Shown here piece after piece: positions 1 through 8,668 of a DNA stretch of 64,000 nt. Origin of the DNA: Colwellia sp. MB02u-6 (GTDB lineage: Bacteria; Pseudomonadota; Gammaproteobacteria; Enterobacterales; Alteromonadaceae). The position numbers were made by a program, and so were the translations under genes. The notes under the pieces were generated by a model that was not told the DNA's origin, made no database searches, and saw only the letters and a program-made list of their open reading frames with translations. The stretch spans positions 1 through 64,000 of the forward strand of contig NZ_JACGVG010000037.1 in assembly GCF_014077095.1 (NCBI RefSeq), in the 5' to 3' direction. Positions within the stretch are counted from its first letter, which is position 1, and every line of letters starts with the position of its first letter.

Positions 1-49
1 AGACGAGTATAAAAAGACGAGTATAAAAAGACGAGTATAAAAAGACAAA
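1..49. repeat. 15-bp tandem repeat at the window edge
   Basis: Three consecutive copies of AGACGAGTATAAAAA (1-15, 16-30, 31-45) followed by AGAC, the start of a fourth. The array is cut by the left edge of the window, so the true copy number is unknown. It lies outside any gene I can recognise. Confidence 0.9.
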
Positions 50-501
50 ATATAGCTGGGTTATGACTATTATGTTGGAGAGTGGTTAATAACCAAGGTA
101 CAAATCAACAGTAATAATAGCACCAAAAGCTATTAAAATCATAGCGTAAGCAGGTGAGGGTATTGAGTTATTTGCGACTAAACAATCAACTTGAATATCA
201 CTAGTTAATTGAAAGTTATTAGTCGCTCTATTAGCATTATTAGTCTAGTGACAGCAGAAATATTTCTTGATGCTTATGGCCAAAAACAGCTCATACATTG
301 AATTGATACGCTTAATGAACACCTTATTTCAGTCAGTATTCGCTATACCTTTTTCTGCGGCAAAGATGAACTCAGTGGTAAAATTTTTGAACGCAGGCAT
401 GCTTGAGTGTGTTCATTATCTTGTAACGCAGTAAAGAAAAATGTGTTGTTTAGTTTTCAAGTTTTCAAGTTTTCAAGTTTTCAAGTTTTAAAAATGTAAA
501 A
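50..501. other. Gene-poor stretch
   Basis: No recognisable gene. A 54-codon ORF (ATG 270 to TAA 434, plus strand) ends in residues VHYLVTQ, but it has no convincing ribosome-binding site and no family I know. Positions 341-394 resemble 3861-3912, at roughly 70 percent by eye without gaps, so both may be remnants of one decayed element. The downstream part carries an 8-bp tandem repeat listed separately. Confidence 0.35.
453..484. repeat. 8-bp tandem repeat, four copies
   Basis: Four perfect consecutive copies of GTTTTCAA lie just downstream of the stop codon of the minus-strand diguanylate cyclase gene. A partial fifth copy follows (GTTTTA). Such arrays are prone to slipped-strand change, so copy number may differ between strains. 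No function is evident. Confidence 0.9.
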
Positions 502-2502
502 TTAAAAACTTCCAAAAATTATCACCATATTTCGTCCTCTTTTCTTTGCTTCATACATTGCCTTATCGGCGCACTCCATCAACATAGCTTGCTCTGTTGC
601 ATGCTGAGGATAAATTGCCACACCAATACTTGAGGAAATATTCAGTACCTCATGATTATCCATGACAAAATCATTTTCCAAAGTCATTCGTATTTTATTG
701 GCTACATCCTCTGCGTGCTGATATATAGTAGGGAGAATCACTACAAACTCATCTCCACCTAAACGTCCAACGGTGTCGGTAGCGCGCAAGCAAGATTGAA
801 TACGGTTGGATACTTGGATTAACAACCAATCACCAGCATGATGCCCATAGCTATCATTTATTTGTTTAAAGCCGTCTAAATCAATAAAAATAACAGCCAT
901 ACTTTTTTCATTGCGATCACTAAATGCTATCGCTTGCTTTAATCTATCATTGATCAAACGACGATTAGGAAGCTGTGTTAACTGATCATACGAGGCTTGC
1001 TTATCGAGATGTATTTGCAGTTTTTTTTGCTCAGTAATATCATAATTTACGCCAACAATCCGAACCGCTCTACCGGCATCGTTAAAAGAGCTTTTTGATA
1101 CCGCTTTAATATGATGAACTGAGTTGTCTTGCCACAAAACACGAAATTCGAGGCAATATTCTCGCTCATTTTTAAGGGCTGACTTTATTTCACTGGTGAC
1201 ATACGTTTGGTCATCTATATGTATTCTGGCAAGCCATGCCTGTTGTAAATCTTCAACATTTGACTTGTCTATATCATATAATTCGTACATGACAGAGTCC
1301 CAATTCAAAATGTTATTTTTAACATCCCAATCATAAATCCCAACAATTCCAGCTGAAGCGCCGGCTTTTAATCGGTCGATCAATACTTTTAATTCTGCGC
1401 TTGCCTCGCGCACTTTTTTACTGCTAATGGCAATATTTAGCAGTACAAACAGTAAAAGTAACGATAAAGTTGTGCCAGTAAAACCGACTAATGTCGCTAA
1501 GTTGTCTTTAACTATACTTTCAAAAACGTAGGTGCTGCGAAGGTGTATAGTCCAATTTCGGCCTGGAAACTCAATGGTTTTAACAACAGAAAAACGAGGT
1601 GTAAATGCTTTTATGTCAGCATTAGATACAGAGTGTGGCTTAATTTTGGGGCTGTAAAGAAGATCTTCTACCGCTTGTGAATCTCCGTCATAGATTGAAA
1701 AATTTATTTGGTGTTTTTTAGTACTTAAAAGAATGCCTTTAATCAGATTATCCATGCGAAATGGGCTGTATACATAGCCGATGAGTTCTTTTTGGCGCTG
1801 GGCTATATTTTCAATGACTGCTCCATTTCGATATAAAGGGAGATACATGAGAAATCCGTTCTGCAAATCAGAGCCATTTTCCTGAACTAGCTTAACCTTA
1901 GCGGAAAATGCGACATTGCCATTGTCGCGCGCAATGTCCATGGCGATATGACGAGAATTTTCTGAGTACATATCGTAGCCAAAGGCGCGCTGATTTCTAA
2001 CTGTGAATGGCTCAAGATAGAGAATGCTACTGTATTTTTCACGTTGACCTGCTGGAAAAATAGTAAATTCATTAAAGCCTTCTAGCCTGAGTGCATTGAC
2101 AAATAAGTCTTTTTCTTTTGGCTTCAACATAACAGCATAACCGATACCTTGAATGCCAGGCCAATGTTTATCAACGTCCAAATTAGTGACATAATCATGA
2201 AATTCTTGACGGGTAACATGAGAACTTGATTTAAATAATCCTATACCGCCGCGCAGGACTTGCTGATATCCTTGCATACGTTGTTCGATCGATTGAAGGG
2301 TTTGGGTGACCTCAAATATGAATAAATCTTGAGCATGACGTTGATGAGATTTGTCAGTGATCGACCAAGCAATAAAGGTAATAAACAGGGTTAATAAAAA
2401 TATTAGCCAAGGGAAGTAAGTACCTCGAAAAAAGGCTAACAAATTTTGTCTACTTGACACTCTATTTGCATCGTTTCCTTTATCGGAAAGTTTGCTCGCC
2501 AT
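502..2502 (-). CDS. CHASE-PAS-GGDEF membrane diguanylate cyclase
   Basis: Predicted to make cyclic di-GMP from two GTP in response to a periplasmic signal. After a short cytoplasmic N-terminus there is a membrane segment (LIFLLTLFITFIAW), a periplasmic CHASE domain (with the GGIGLFKSS and HWPGIQGIGYA stretches), a second membrane segment (TLSLLLLFVLLNI), a PAS fold (DWDVKNNILNWD) and a C-terminal GGDEF domain. The catalytic GGDEF is intact at about residue 582, and an RATD I-site sits five residues before it, so product inhibition is likely. No EAL domain is present. I chose ATG 2502 (MASKLSD) because GGAGG lies five bases upstream; a reading frame extended to 2565 has no such site. No partner gene is adjacent. 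Domain calls are confident; the ligand is unknown. Confidence 0.9.
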   Translation of the reverse strand: MASKLSDKGNDANRVSSRQNLLAFFRGTYFPWLIFLLTLFITFIAWSITDKSHQRHAQDLFIFEVTQTLQSIEQRMQGYQQVLRGGIGLFKSSSHVTRQEFHDYVTNLDVDKHWPGIQGIGYAVMLKPKEKDLFVNALRLEGFNEFTIFPAGQREKYSSILYLEPFTVRNQRAFGYDMYSENSRHIAMDIARDNGNVAFSAKVKLVQENGSDLQNGFLMYLPLYRNGAVIENIAQRQKELIGYVYSPFRMDNLIKGILLSTKKHQINFSIYDGDSQAVEDLLYSPKIKPHSVSNADIKAFTPRFSVVKTIEFPGRNWTIHLRSTYVFESIVKDNLATLVGFTGTTLSLLLLFVLLNIAISSKKVREASAELKVLIDRLKAGASAGIVGIYDWDVKNNILNWDSVMYELYDIDKSNVEDLQQAWLARIHIDDQTYVTSEIKSALKNEREYCLEFRVLWQDNSVHHIKAVSKSSFNDAGRAVRIVGVNYDITEQKKLQIHLDKQASYDQLTQLPNRRLINDRLKQAIAFSDRNEKSMAVIFIDLDGFKQINDSYGHHAGDWLLIQVSNRIQSCLRATDTVGRLGGDEFVVILPTIYQHAEDVANKIRMTLENDFVMDNHEVLNISSSIGVAIYPQHATEQAMLMECADKAMYEAKKRGRNMVIIFGSF

Positions 2503-2959
2503 CAAAGCCTCCATTAATATTTTTTTGCAAAAAATGCATACGCTCGCTTTTAATAATGACTGCACTATGTATTAAAAGTGAGCGCATAATAAGAGTAAAG
2601 CACATACCTGAACTATTCGATAGCTTTGGTTGTGAAAGGTTTAGCGTCATAGAACTGATGTTTGCAAGAGATTGGTGGAGAAAAAAGAAAAATTTTAAAG
2701 TGTTAGGTATTGATTGATCCTGTGAGTCAGAAAAATGTGCTAAATAAGCACGCTGACTGGCTTTCTGTTGGTAAATATCTATCAACCGAGTCATTCAACT
2801 GGTGCTATGTCATATTTTTAAGGTTAGTTATAGGGTTAACCTTGATAGTTTTTCATACGAACTAAGCTAGCTTCAATCAGCATGTCAGCATTGATTTGGG
2901 CGTAATATAGCCCTTGTTATTTTTGCTGCACTCAAATTTTAAAGCAATAAATCAGTGGG
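2503..2959. other. Intergenic region, promoter side of the CHASE-GGDEF gene
   Basis: No gene recognised. ORFs on both strands here overlap the start of the cyclase and look like chance frames. A nested inverted repeat around 2720-2765 (GTCAG outside, GTGCT/AGCAC inside) could form a hairpin but has no T-run. The region should hold the minus-strand promoter of the cyclase and the 3' end of the methyltransferase transcript. Confidence 0.4.
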
Positions 2960-3631
2960 TTAGGCTTTGCTATTGTAAGCACTAATGATGTGTTCAATGT
3001 TCTGGCTGCTTCCTTGCTGAATTCGGTTGTAATGCTGAAGTGTTTTATCTAAATACTGTTTAACGATACTTGCTTGTTTAGCGGTTACTGATTGCCAAAT
3101 GTCATGTCCTACAGGACTAATTTCTTTATGAGTATCGCTGGTTGATGAAACCAAAATCACTTCATAGAAACGGTGATTATCTTTAACTAACACTTCGTTT
3201 TTTAAACTGAACTTTAGCGCGATTAATTTTTCACGTAGTGCAAATTGTTGGTTAACGGGGCAGAGCAAAAAATCAATGTTCATGTCGGGGTGTTTTTGCT
3301 GAATAGCATCAATGAATTGGATCATTAAGTCACCGCCAATACCCGCAATGATGACTAAGTGTTTGCCTTGGTATTCTTGTAAGGGTAAATTGGCGACATC
3401 AAGACAATGTGTTTTCCACGCTGAAATCGAATGCTGGAAAAACTCTTGTAACTTACTTTCTATTCCTGCTATTAGCTTAGGCACTATATCAACAAAATGT
3501 ATATTTTGGCCCGCTTGTCGAGACAATAAGCTGGCCCCTAAAAAACCGTGATCACAGCAGCAATCCCAAATGTGGGTATAATCCACGGTTACCATTTGCT
3601 CAATATGCTGTAATCTTTTACTGAGTTTCAA
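2960..3631 (-). CDS. TrmK-family SAM-dependent methyltransferase
   Basis: A 223-residue class I methyltransferase of the COG2384/TrmK family. In Gram-positive bacteria TrmK methylates N1 of adenine 22 in tRNA; the role in gammaproteobacteria is less certain. Visible motifs are the SAM-binding CDHGFLGASLL near residue 27 (family: GCDHG-Y/F), the following acidic FVDIVPK, and IAGIGGDLMIQFID near residue 95, matching the family's GMGG loop. Length is normal. It stands alone, with 5' and 3' intergenic gaps of several hundred bases. ATG 3631 begins MKLSKRLQHI, a usual start for this family. Family assignment is firm; the exact tRNA position is inferred. Confidence 0.8.
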   Translation of the reverse strand: MKLSKRLQHIEQMVTVDYTHIWDCCCDHGFLGASLLSRQAGQNIHFVDIVPKLIAGIESKLQEFFQHSISAWKTHCLDVANLPLQEYQGKHLVIIAGIGGDLMIQFIDAIQQKHPDMNIDFLLCPVNQQFALREKLIALKFSLKNEVLVKDNHRFYEVILVSSTSDTHKEISPVGHDIWQSVTAKQASIVKQYLDKTLQHYNRIQQGSSQNIEHIISAYNSKA

Positions 3632-4158
3632 TTAAATAGCCTGTATTGCGATTTTAAATTATTGCATTGTAATAGTTTTATTGCTTTTTGCGAAGTTGAA
3701 TAAACAACTAAAATTAACTCAGAAATCGACAATTATTTGAGAAATATCCAGTGCTCTACTCGCCTCAGTAAACCAGTGAAATTAGCAGTTTTTAAAAATA
3801 CCGCCAGTAAACACCTAGTAGACTAATCTGTAGTGCTTGCTATCACTGTATTAGTTTATGCTCGCCATCTCTTTATTTACCTTGAAAATCAACTCAGTAG
3901 AAAAATTTTTAACACCATTATTATTAGGTCTAAAATAAGCGCTGAGCCTTGAAATAATTTGTCGTTATTGATGTCTGCGTTTAATACAAAGGATTGATTC
4001 GGTATCTAAAGCAATAAAAATTATGTTATGGTTATTGTAGCTAATATAGGTTTTTCGTTGTTTAATCGACTGATCACCGTGCTATTTTTAACTAACCCAC
4101 AGGTTGTAAGTTAGCCTTATGAGTGTGTTTTTTGTCTATAGTGTTAGCAGGTTTGAGC
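3632..4158. other. Intergenic region without a recognised gene
   Basis: About 530 AT-rich bases with no supported gene or RNA. The segment 3861-3912 is similar to 341-394 near the left edge of the window. The right part probably contained the promoter of the now broken flavodoxin-like gene that follows. Confidence 0.4.
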
Positions 4159-4384
4159 ATGAATGAAACTATTGCGCTAATGGTTAGTTCGAGACGTGAT
4201 GGCGATACAGGAAAATTAATTGATCTCATTGCGGGTCAATTACGTATTTAGGCTGTAGATTTAGCATATAAAAATATTCACCTACAGATACATATTTAGG
4301 TATAAGCTATGGTGGTTTTGTCTACCTGTACTGCAAAAATGGCACGATGTAATTTATTCAAGCGGGCGCCAAAGATCTTACTAG
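4159..4384 (+). pseudogene. Remnant of a flavodoxin-like NAD(P)H/FMN reductase gene
   Basis: From ATG 4159 the frame reads MNETIALMVSSRRDGDTGKLIDLIAGQLRI and then meets TAG at 4249. It continues in the same frame with AVDLAYKNI before further stops. The SSR..G.TGK.ID pattern followed by VDL..KNI is what small flavodoxin-fold NADPH-dependent FMN reductases show at their N-terminus (FMN-phosphate loop, then beta-2). The middle and C-terminal parts of the protein (usually 150-200 residues) are missing. A possible C-terminal scrap, ending near 4384, is in another frame. The right boundary is uncertain. I infer a gene broken by a stop and a deletion; no intact copy is visible here. Confidence 0.45.
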
Positions 4385-4473
4385 CGTTCGTTTTTCGCAA
4401 TTATAGCCAGCTATCTTTCGCCGTTGAATCGGCATAGCTATGATTTTCACAATGTTCAACATGAGGAAATAAA

Positions 4474-4947
4474 ATGACAGATATAAATATTGGTATAAAT
4501 AAAGAAAATAGAACAGAAATTTCAGATGGTTTAAAGCAGCTTTTAGCAGACTCTTACACGTTATATTTACAAACACATAACTTTCATTGGAATGTAACGG
4601 GCTTACAATTTCGTGAATTACATTTAATGTTTGAAGAGCATTACACAGAATTGGCAATTGCTGTTGATGATATTGCTGAACGTATTAGAACACTTGATGT
4701 GCCAGCACCTGCTACTTATAAAGAGTTTGCAAAACTCAGCTCTGTTAAAGAAGTAGATGGAGTGCCAAGCTCAGCTGAGATGGTTGAATTGCTCACTAAA
4801 GGTCACGAACAAGTGATTAAAACTTGCCGTAAAGTTTTAAAAATTGCCCAAAGTGCTGATGATGAATCAACGGCATCGTTAGTTTCTGACCGTATGCGTT
4901 TACATGAAAAAACAGCTTGGATGCTAAGAGCGACTACAAAAGCATAA
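4474..4947 (+). CDS. dps: Dps-family ferritin-like DNA-protection protein
   Basis: A 157-residue Dps/miniferritin. These proteins form dodecamers that oxidise Fe(II) with peroxide and store the iron, sparing DNA from Fenton damage. The intersubunit ferroxidase signature is visible: [14 protein letters not shown] (His and Trp of helix A) followed by [20 protein letters not shown] (Asp and Glu of helix B). The C-terminus [12 protein letters not shown] is the usual last helix. ATG 4474 follows GAGGAAAT at a sensible distance. A 10-bp hairpin lies a few bases after the stop. It is flanked by long intergenic regions, so it is probably transcribed alone. An OxyR or stationary-phase promoter is likely from family knowledge but was not identified. 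Confidence 0.93.
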   Translation: MTDINIGINKENRTEISDGLKQLLADSYTLYLQTHNFHWNVTGLQFRELHLMFEEHYTELAIAVDDIAERIRTLDVPAPATYKEFAKLSSVKEVDGVPSSAEMVELLTKGHEQVIKTCRKVLKIAQSADDESTASLVSDRMRLHEKTAWMLRATTKA

Positions 4948-4954
4948 CCCAGAA

Positions 4955-4984
4955 GAATAGGTGTCGCACAGTCTACACCTATTC
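4955..4984 (+). terminator. Hairpin after dps, possible terminator
   Basis: Perfect 10-bp inverted repeat GAATAGGTGT / ACACCTATTC with a 10-base loop, starting seven bases after the dps stop. There is no clear T-run behind it, so it may be a stabilising 3' hairpin and not an intrinsic terminator. Confidence 0.5.
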
Positions 4985-5491
4985 GACTGCTTACCAGCTC
5001 AACACCCTTCTTGGTATAGTTAATAATCTCATGTTAGCCCTAGCGTAAAAACACCAGCATGAGTCATCAAGTTAAACACTATTAGTGTACTCATTGCTTA
5101 GGTCCCTCTTAGATTCAAATAGTCAGTGACTATTTCTAGTAAGTAACTATTTCTAGTAAGTAACTATCTCAAATTCTGATGGCTTTTAGGTACACAATAA
5201 ACACCTCAGCTCACTAACCTTACAGCCAACAATTTATCAGCTATTGCCGACAGGTGTAATTTACGCTTATAAGTGCCTTAAAAGGATAAAAAAGTCGAAT
5301 CTTTCTCATGCATCGTTTATATTTAAGCCACTATATTTAACTCGCCAATGACACTATTTTGCCAACAAGAAGCAGATGAGCATTGTGTGGTGATCTCAAT
5401 AAAGCCACTGCTCATGATTCTTCCGTGTGAACTTAATTGATTTATACCGTCAAAGCCTCGCATTTGCGGGTGTTAACCTAAGGAGTTGGTG
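4985..5491. other. Intergenic region between dps and a small membrane-protein gene
   Basis: No supported gene in about 500 bases. It contains a 17-bp tandem repeat (listed separately). The right end must hold the promoter of the small membrane-protein gene at 5492. Confidence 0.4.
5127..5170. repeat. 17-bp tandem repeat, 2.6 copies
   Basis: The unit TAACTATTTCTAGTAAG occurs at 5144-5160, with a one-mismatch copy at 5127-5143 and a partial copy at 5161-5170. It is intergenic and has no evident function. Confidence 0.85.
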
Positions 5492-5758
5492 ATGCCAACA
5501 AATAAACATAAACGAAAAACCGCTGCTCATGCTAAACCTAAAGCAGCAAAATATGCACTATCATCTCGTTTGATAACGTTACACCCAAAAGCTTTTATTT
5601 CTGTTGGTTTGCTCTTTGTTGCCTTAGGTTTATATCTTTTGGCTTTTGAAGCTAAAAATAATGCCATGTTTGGTGTCGCTATGTTGTCTCTTATTGTGGG
5701 CACAGCAACGACAATTTACGCGAACTTTGCTATGCCTAAGAAAAAGCAGACAAAGTGA
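5492..5758 (+). CDS. Small two-helix membrane protein
   Basis: An 88-residue protein that I do not recognise. It starts with a strongly basic tail (NKHKRKTAAHAKPKAAK), followed by two hydrophobic segments (FISVGLLFVALGLYLLAF and AMFGVAMLSLIVGTATTIYANF), and ends in another basic tail (MPKKKQTK). By the positive-inside rule both ends should be cytoplasmic. ATG 5492 is preferred to the upstream in-frame TTG and GTG because AGGAG lies six bases before it. The mscL gene starts 69 bases downstream on the same strand, so co-transcription is possible. Similar small proteins occur across Alteromonadales, but no function can be given. Confidence 0.7.
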   Translation: MPTNKHKRKTAAHAKPKAAKYALSSRLITLHPKAFISVGLLFVALGLYLLAFEAKNNAMFGVAMLSLIVGTATTIYANFAMPKKKQTK

Positions 5759-5826
5759 ATATTTAACGGTTAACTATTGATATGACTATTGATATAACTA
5801 CAGTTAATCATTAAAACTGAGACAAT

Positions 5827-6282
5827 ATGAAGAAAATATTTGCGGAATATAAAGCATTTGCCTTGAAAGGCAATGTGCTAGATATAGCTATTGGTATTGT
5901 TGTAGGTGGTGCTTTTGCTACCATTACCAGTAGTTTAGTGGCTAATGTTATTGCGCCAAGCATAGGTTTATTTACCAGTGGTGTTGATCTGGCTGATTTG
6001 TTCTTGGTGCTAAAAAATGGTGTACAGGGTGGTCCATATCTTACTTTAGCACTTGCCAATAAAGACGGTGCGGTAACACTCAGTTATGGTTTGTTTATTA
6101 ATAGTGTCTTCAGTTTTATGATAGTGTCTTGGTTTGCCTTCATTTTAGTTAAGGGGATCAATCGTATAAAGGACACAGAGTCGAAGCAAGTAGGCAAGGT
6201 AACGAAAAACTGCCAATTTTGTTATTCGGTTATCAATATTAAAGCGTCTAAGTGCCCACAATGCACAGCAAACTTAGGGTAA
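5827..6282 (+). CDS. mscL: Large-conductance mechanosensitive channel with C-terminal zinc ribbon
   Basis: MscL forms a pentameric inner-membrane channel that opens under extreme turgor and lets solutes escape on osmotic downshock. The family hallmark is clear in TM1: KGNVLDIAIGIVVGGAFATITSSLV followed by NVIAPSIGL (20-residue limit respected here by quoting in two parts). TM2 is SYGLFINSVFSFMIVSWFAFILVKGINR. The protein is 151 residues, longer than the 136 of E. coli, because the C-terminus carries two CxxC pairs (Cys129/132 and Cys143/146) that look like a zinc ribbon replacing the usual helical bundle tail. It may share a transcript with the small membrane protein before it. Confidence 0.93.
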   Translation: MKKIFAEYKAFALKGNVLDIAIGIVVGGAFATITSSLVANVIAPSIGLFTSGVDLADLFLVLKNGVQGGPYLTLALANKDGAVTLSYGLFINSVFSFMIVSWFAFILVKGINRIKDTESKQVGKVTKNCQFCYSVINIKASKCPQCTANLG

Positions 6283-6446
6283 ATTCACGCGATAAACGGG
6301 CTTACTATTGCCTATCAACGTCTCTGCTTCCCTATTAATTTTGTCTTTAAGTCGCTTGTTAGTGGTAAATTAAGATCAAAGAAATTTAAATTGATGCAAT
6401 ATCTACTCGCTGTAAATGTTGGTGAGCAACCAGTAAGGATAACGAA

Positions 6447-7817
6447 ATGCAAAATAACAACAATAATGAAACCTCAAAGCATCATGAGAGTACCGATATA
6501 TTATATGGCAGCGAAACGGCCAAAGCCCTGACTAATTTTACCATTAGCGAGCTAAAAATGCCGCGGGCATTTCTTTGGGCGCTCGCGACAATAAAAAGCG
6601 CTTGTGCACAAGCTAATCAAGAGTTACGGCTGCTTGATGGCGATAAATCTGCTGCTATTCAATTGGCTGCCAAAGAAGTGGCTGATGGCTTTCACCTTAA
6701 TCAGTTTCCAATTGATGTATTTCAAACTGGCTCGGGCACCAGCACTAACATGAATGTGAATGAAGTTATTGCCTCGTTAGTTAAGAAAAATAGTCAGCAG
6801 AGCATTAACCTGCACTCAAACGACGACGTTAATATGGGGCAAAGCTCTAATGACGTTATCCCGTCATGTATCCACTTAAGTGCAGCCAAGCTTATCTCTG
6901 ATGAATTGTTACCCTCACTACAACATTTGAGCGATACCTTGGATGCAAAAGCAAGTGAACATCACAACACGATTAAAACTGGCAGAACGCATTTAATGGA
7001 CGCTATGCCATTGAGTTTCGCTCAGGAAATAAGTGGCTGGAGTAGCCAAATGAGCTATGCACACGACCAGCTTAAAAGTAGCTTACCTAGCTTATGCAAG
7101 CTGGCTATTGGTGGTACGGCTATCGGTACAGGTGTTAATACACATCCTGAGTTTGCTGCGATTGTAACGCGGGTATTAAGCGAAAGAACTGGGTTAAAAC
7201 TGAGCCCAGCAGATAATTATTTTCGAGCCATAAGTGCTCAAGACACAGCGGTGCAGGTCAGTGGTATACTCAAAACTACAGCGGTTAGTTTGAGTAAAGT
7301 CAGTAATGACATTCGTTGGTTGAGCAGTGGGCCTTTAAATGGCTTAAATGAATTACAGCTACCCGAACTACAAAAAGGCAGCAGTATTATGCCTGGCAAA
7401 GTTAACCCGGTGATCCCTGAAGCGGTACTAATGGCTTGCACTCAGGTGATTGGTAATGACACCACCATTACCTTAGCAGGACAATCGGGCAATTTTCAAC
7501 TCAACACCATGTTGCCTTTAATTGGCCATACTTTGCTACAAAGTATTCAGCTATTGAGTTCAAGCAGCACAGCACTTGCTGATAAAGTGATCAAAGACAT
7601 GCAAGTCAACCATACAATGATCACTCAAAACTTGGTCAGAAACCCGATACTGGCAACGGCATTAACAAATTTGATTGGTTATGATAAAAGCGCTGAGATA
7701 GCCAAAAAAGCGAATCAAGAAAAAAGAACCGTATTAGATGTTGCGCTAGAGCTAACCGATATTAATGAAACCGAGCTTATTGTATTGCTCGACCCTAAAC
7801 GGCTAACAGGCGGATAA
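6447..7817 (+). CDS. fumC: Class II fumarate hydratase
   Basis: Fumarase C interconverts fumarate and L-malate in the TCA cycle without an iron-sulfur cluster, which makes it useful under iron limitation or oxidative stress. Family motifs are all present: TGSGTSTNMNVNEV near residue 94, SNDDVNMGQSSNDV near 124, the catalytic GRTHLMDAMPLS around His182, LAIGGTAIGTGVNTHP, and the lyase signature GSSIMPGKVNPV near residue 315. At 456 residues it is slightly short of the usual 460-467. The N-terminus is an Asn-rich tail (MQNNNNNETSK), which is unusual but does not touch the fold. Start ATG 6447 follows AAGGATAACGAA. It is monocistronic by position. No alternative family member (aspartase, argininosuccinate lyase) fits the active-site context as well. 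Confidence 0.94.
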   Translation: MQNNNNNETSKHHESTDILYGSETAKALTNFTISELKMPRAFLWALATIKSACAQANQELRLLDGDKSAAIQLAAKEVADGFHLNQFPIDVFQTGSGTSTNMNVNEVIASLVKKNSQQSINLHSNDDVNMGQSSNDVIPSCIHLSAAKLISDELLPSLQHLSDTLDAKASEHHNTIKTGRTHLMDAMPLSFAQEISGWSSQMSYAHDQLKSSLPSLCKLAIGGTAIGTGVNTHPEFAAIVTRVLSERTGLKLSPADNYFRAISAQDTAVQVSGILKTTAVSLSKVSNDIRWLSSGPLNGLNELQLPELQKGSSIMPGKVNPVIPEAVLMACTQVIGNDTTITLAGQSGNFQLNTMLPLIGHTLLQSIQLLSSSSTALADKVIKDMQVNHTMITQNLVRNPILATALTNLIGYDKSAEIAKKANQEKRTVLDVALELTDINETELIVLLDPKRLTGG

Positions 7818-8015
7818 AATTGAATATAACAGTTAGGCGAAAAAAGTAGGCGACAAGGTTTATTTCCCAGAGCTAATTAATAGCATTCTACAGGGGCGTT
7901 TTTAACTTAGGTTTATAGGGTTTAACTAAGTTTCAACTAGGGATGTTAATGCTGAATTTAAATTTTTAGGTGAACTAAACTCGCTGTTAACTCAGTTCAC
8001 TAACGATAATTAGCG

Positions 8016-8648
8016 CTATTTCTTGCTGTCTTCTTGATCAATTATATCAAAAGCTGGCAAGGTTACGCGCCAATAAATAGCCGCTAAACGTAACGACAAT
8101 GCACCCAATATTGAGCCAATAATAGCGATATGCTGGGGTAAGTCAAAATATAGCAATAAGGTATATAATGTGCCCCCTAAGATAGCGGCGGTAGCATAAA
8201 TTTCTTTTCTTAAAATCATTGGAATTACATTGCACAATACGTCGCGTATCATGCCGCCAGCAACGCCTGACATTGTGCCCATAACAATGGCGACAGGAAC
8301 TGCCGCGCCAAGGCTGAGTGCTTTTTCAGTACCCAGTACAGCAAATAATGCTAAACCAAAGGCGTCAGAAACCAATAATAGTCGTTTGGGAATGCGTTTT
8401 GGGCAACGAATAAAAATAATAGTCAGTACCGCAGTAGCCAAAATGACATAAAGATAAACCGGATTTTCTACCCAAAATACTGGCGTTTGTAGAATTACAT
8501 CGCGAATGGTGCCGCCGCCAATCGCGGTAACCGCAGACAACACCACCACACCAAATGGGTCAAGTTTATAGCGCCCGGCCATTAATGCCCCTGAAAAGGC
8601 AAAAACAATAACGCCAAACAGATCAAGCCGATAGAGTAATTCTGACAT
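8016..8648 (-). CDS. TRIC/UPF0126-family membrane protein (YicG-like)
   Basis: A 210-residue integral membrane protein with about seven hydrophobic segments, made of two homologous halves. Each half carries the family signature: AIGGGTIRDVILQTPVFWV near residue 43 and GVAGGMIRDVLCNVIP near residue 128. Bacterial members of the trimeric intracellular cation channel family share this GGxxRD repeat and conduct monovalent cations in vitro; the physiological role in gammaproteobacteria is not settled. The next gene on the strand (rhodanese) ends 20 bases upstream of its start, so the two are probably co-transcribed. Some annotations call this family trimeric intracellular cation channel protein. 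Confidence 0.85.
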   Translation of the reverse strand: MSELLYRLDLFGVIVFAFSGALMAGRYKLDPFGVVVLSAVTAIGGGTIRDVILQTPVFWVENPVYLYVILATAVLTIIFIRCPKRIPKRLLLVSDAFGLALFAVLGTEKALSLGAAVPVAIVMGTMSGVAGGMIRDVLCNVIPMILRKEIYATAAILGGTLYTLLLYFDLPQHIAIIGSILGALSLRLAAIYWRVTLPAFDIIDQEDSKK

Positions 8649-8668
8649 TTGTTAAAGTACTTATTTGC

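Noticed and set aside
2480-2794. 104-codon minus-strand frame and an opposing plus-strand frame over the start of the CHASE-GGDEF gene
   Set aside because: Both overlap the well-supported ATG 2502 with its GGAGG site, neither resembles a known protein, and neither has a convincing start context.
4358-4657. 99-codon minus-strand frame over the start of dps
   Set aside because: It is antisense to the conserved Dps coding sequence and has low-complexity, Leu/Tyr-rich composition typical of a shadow frame.
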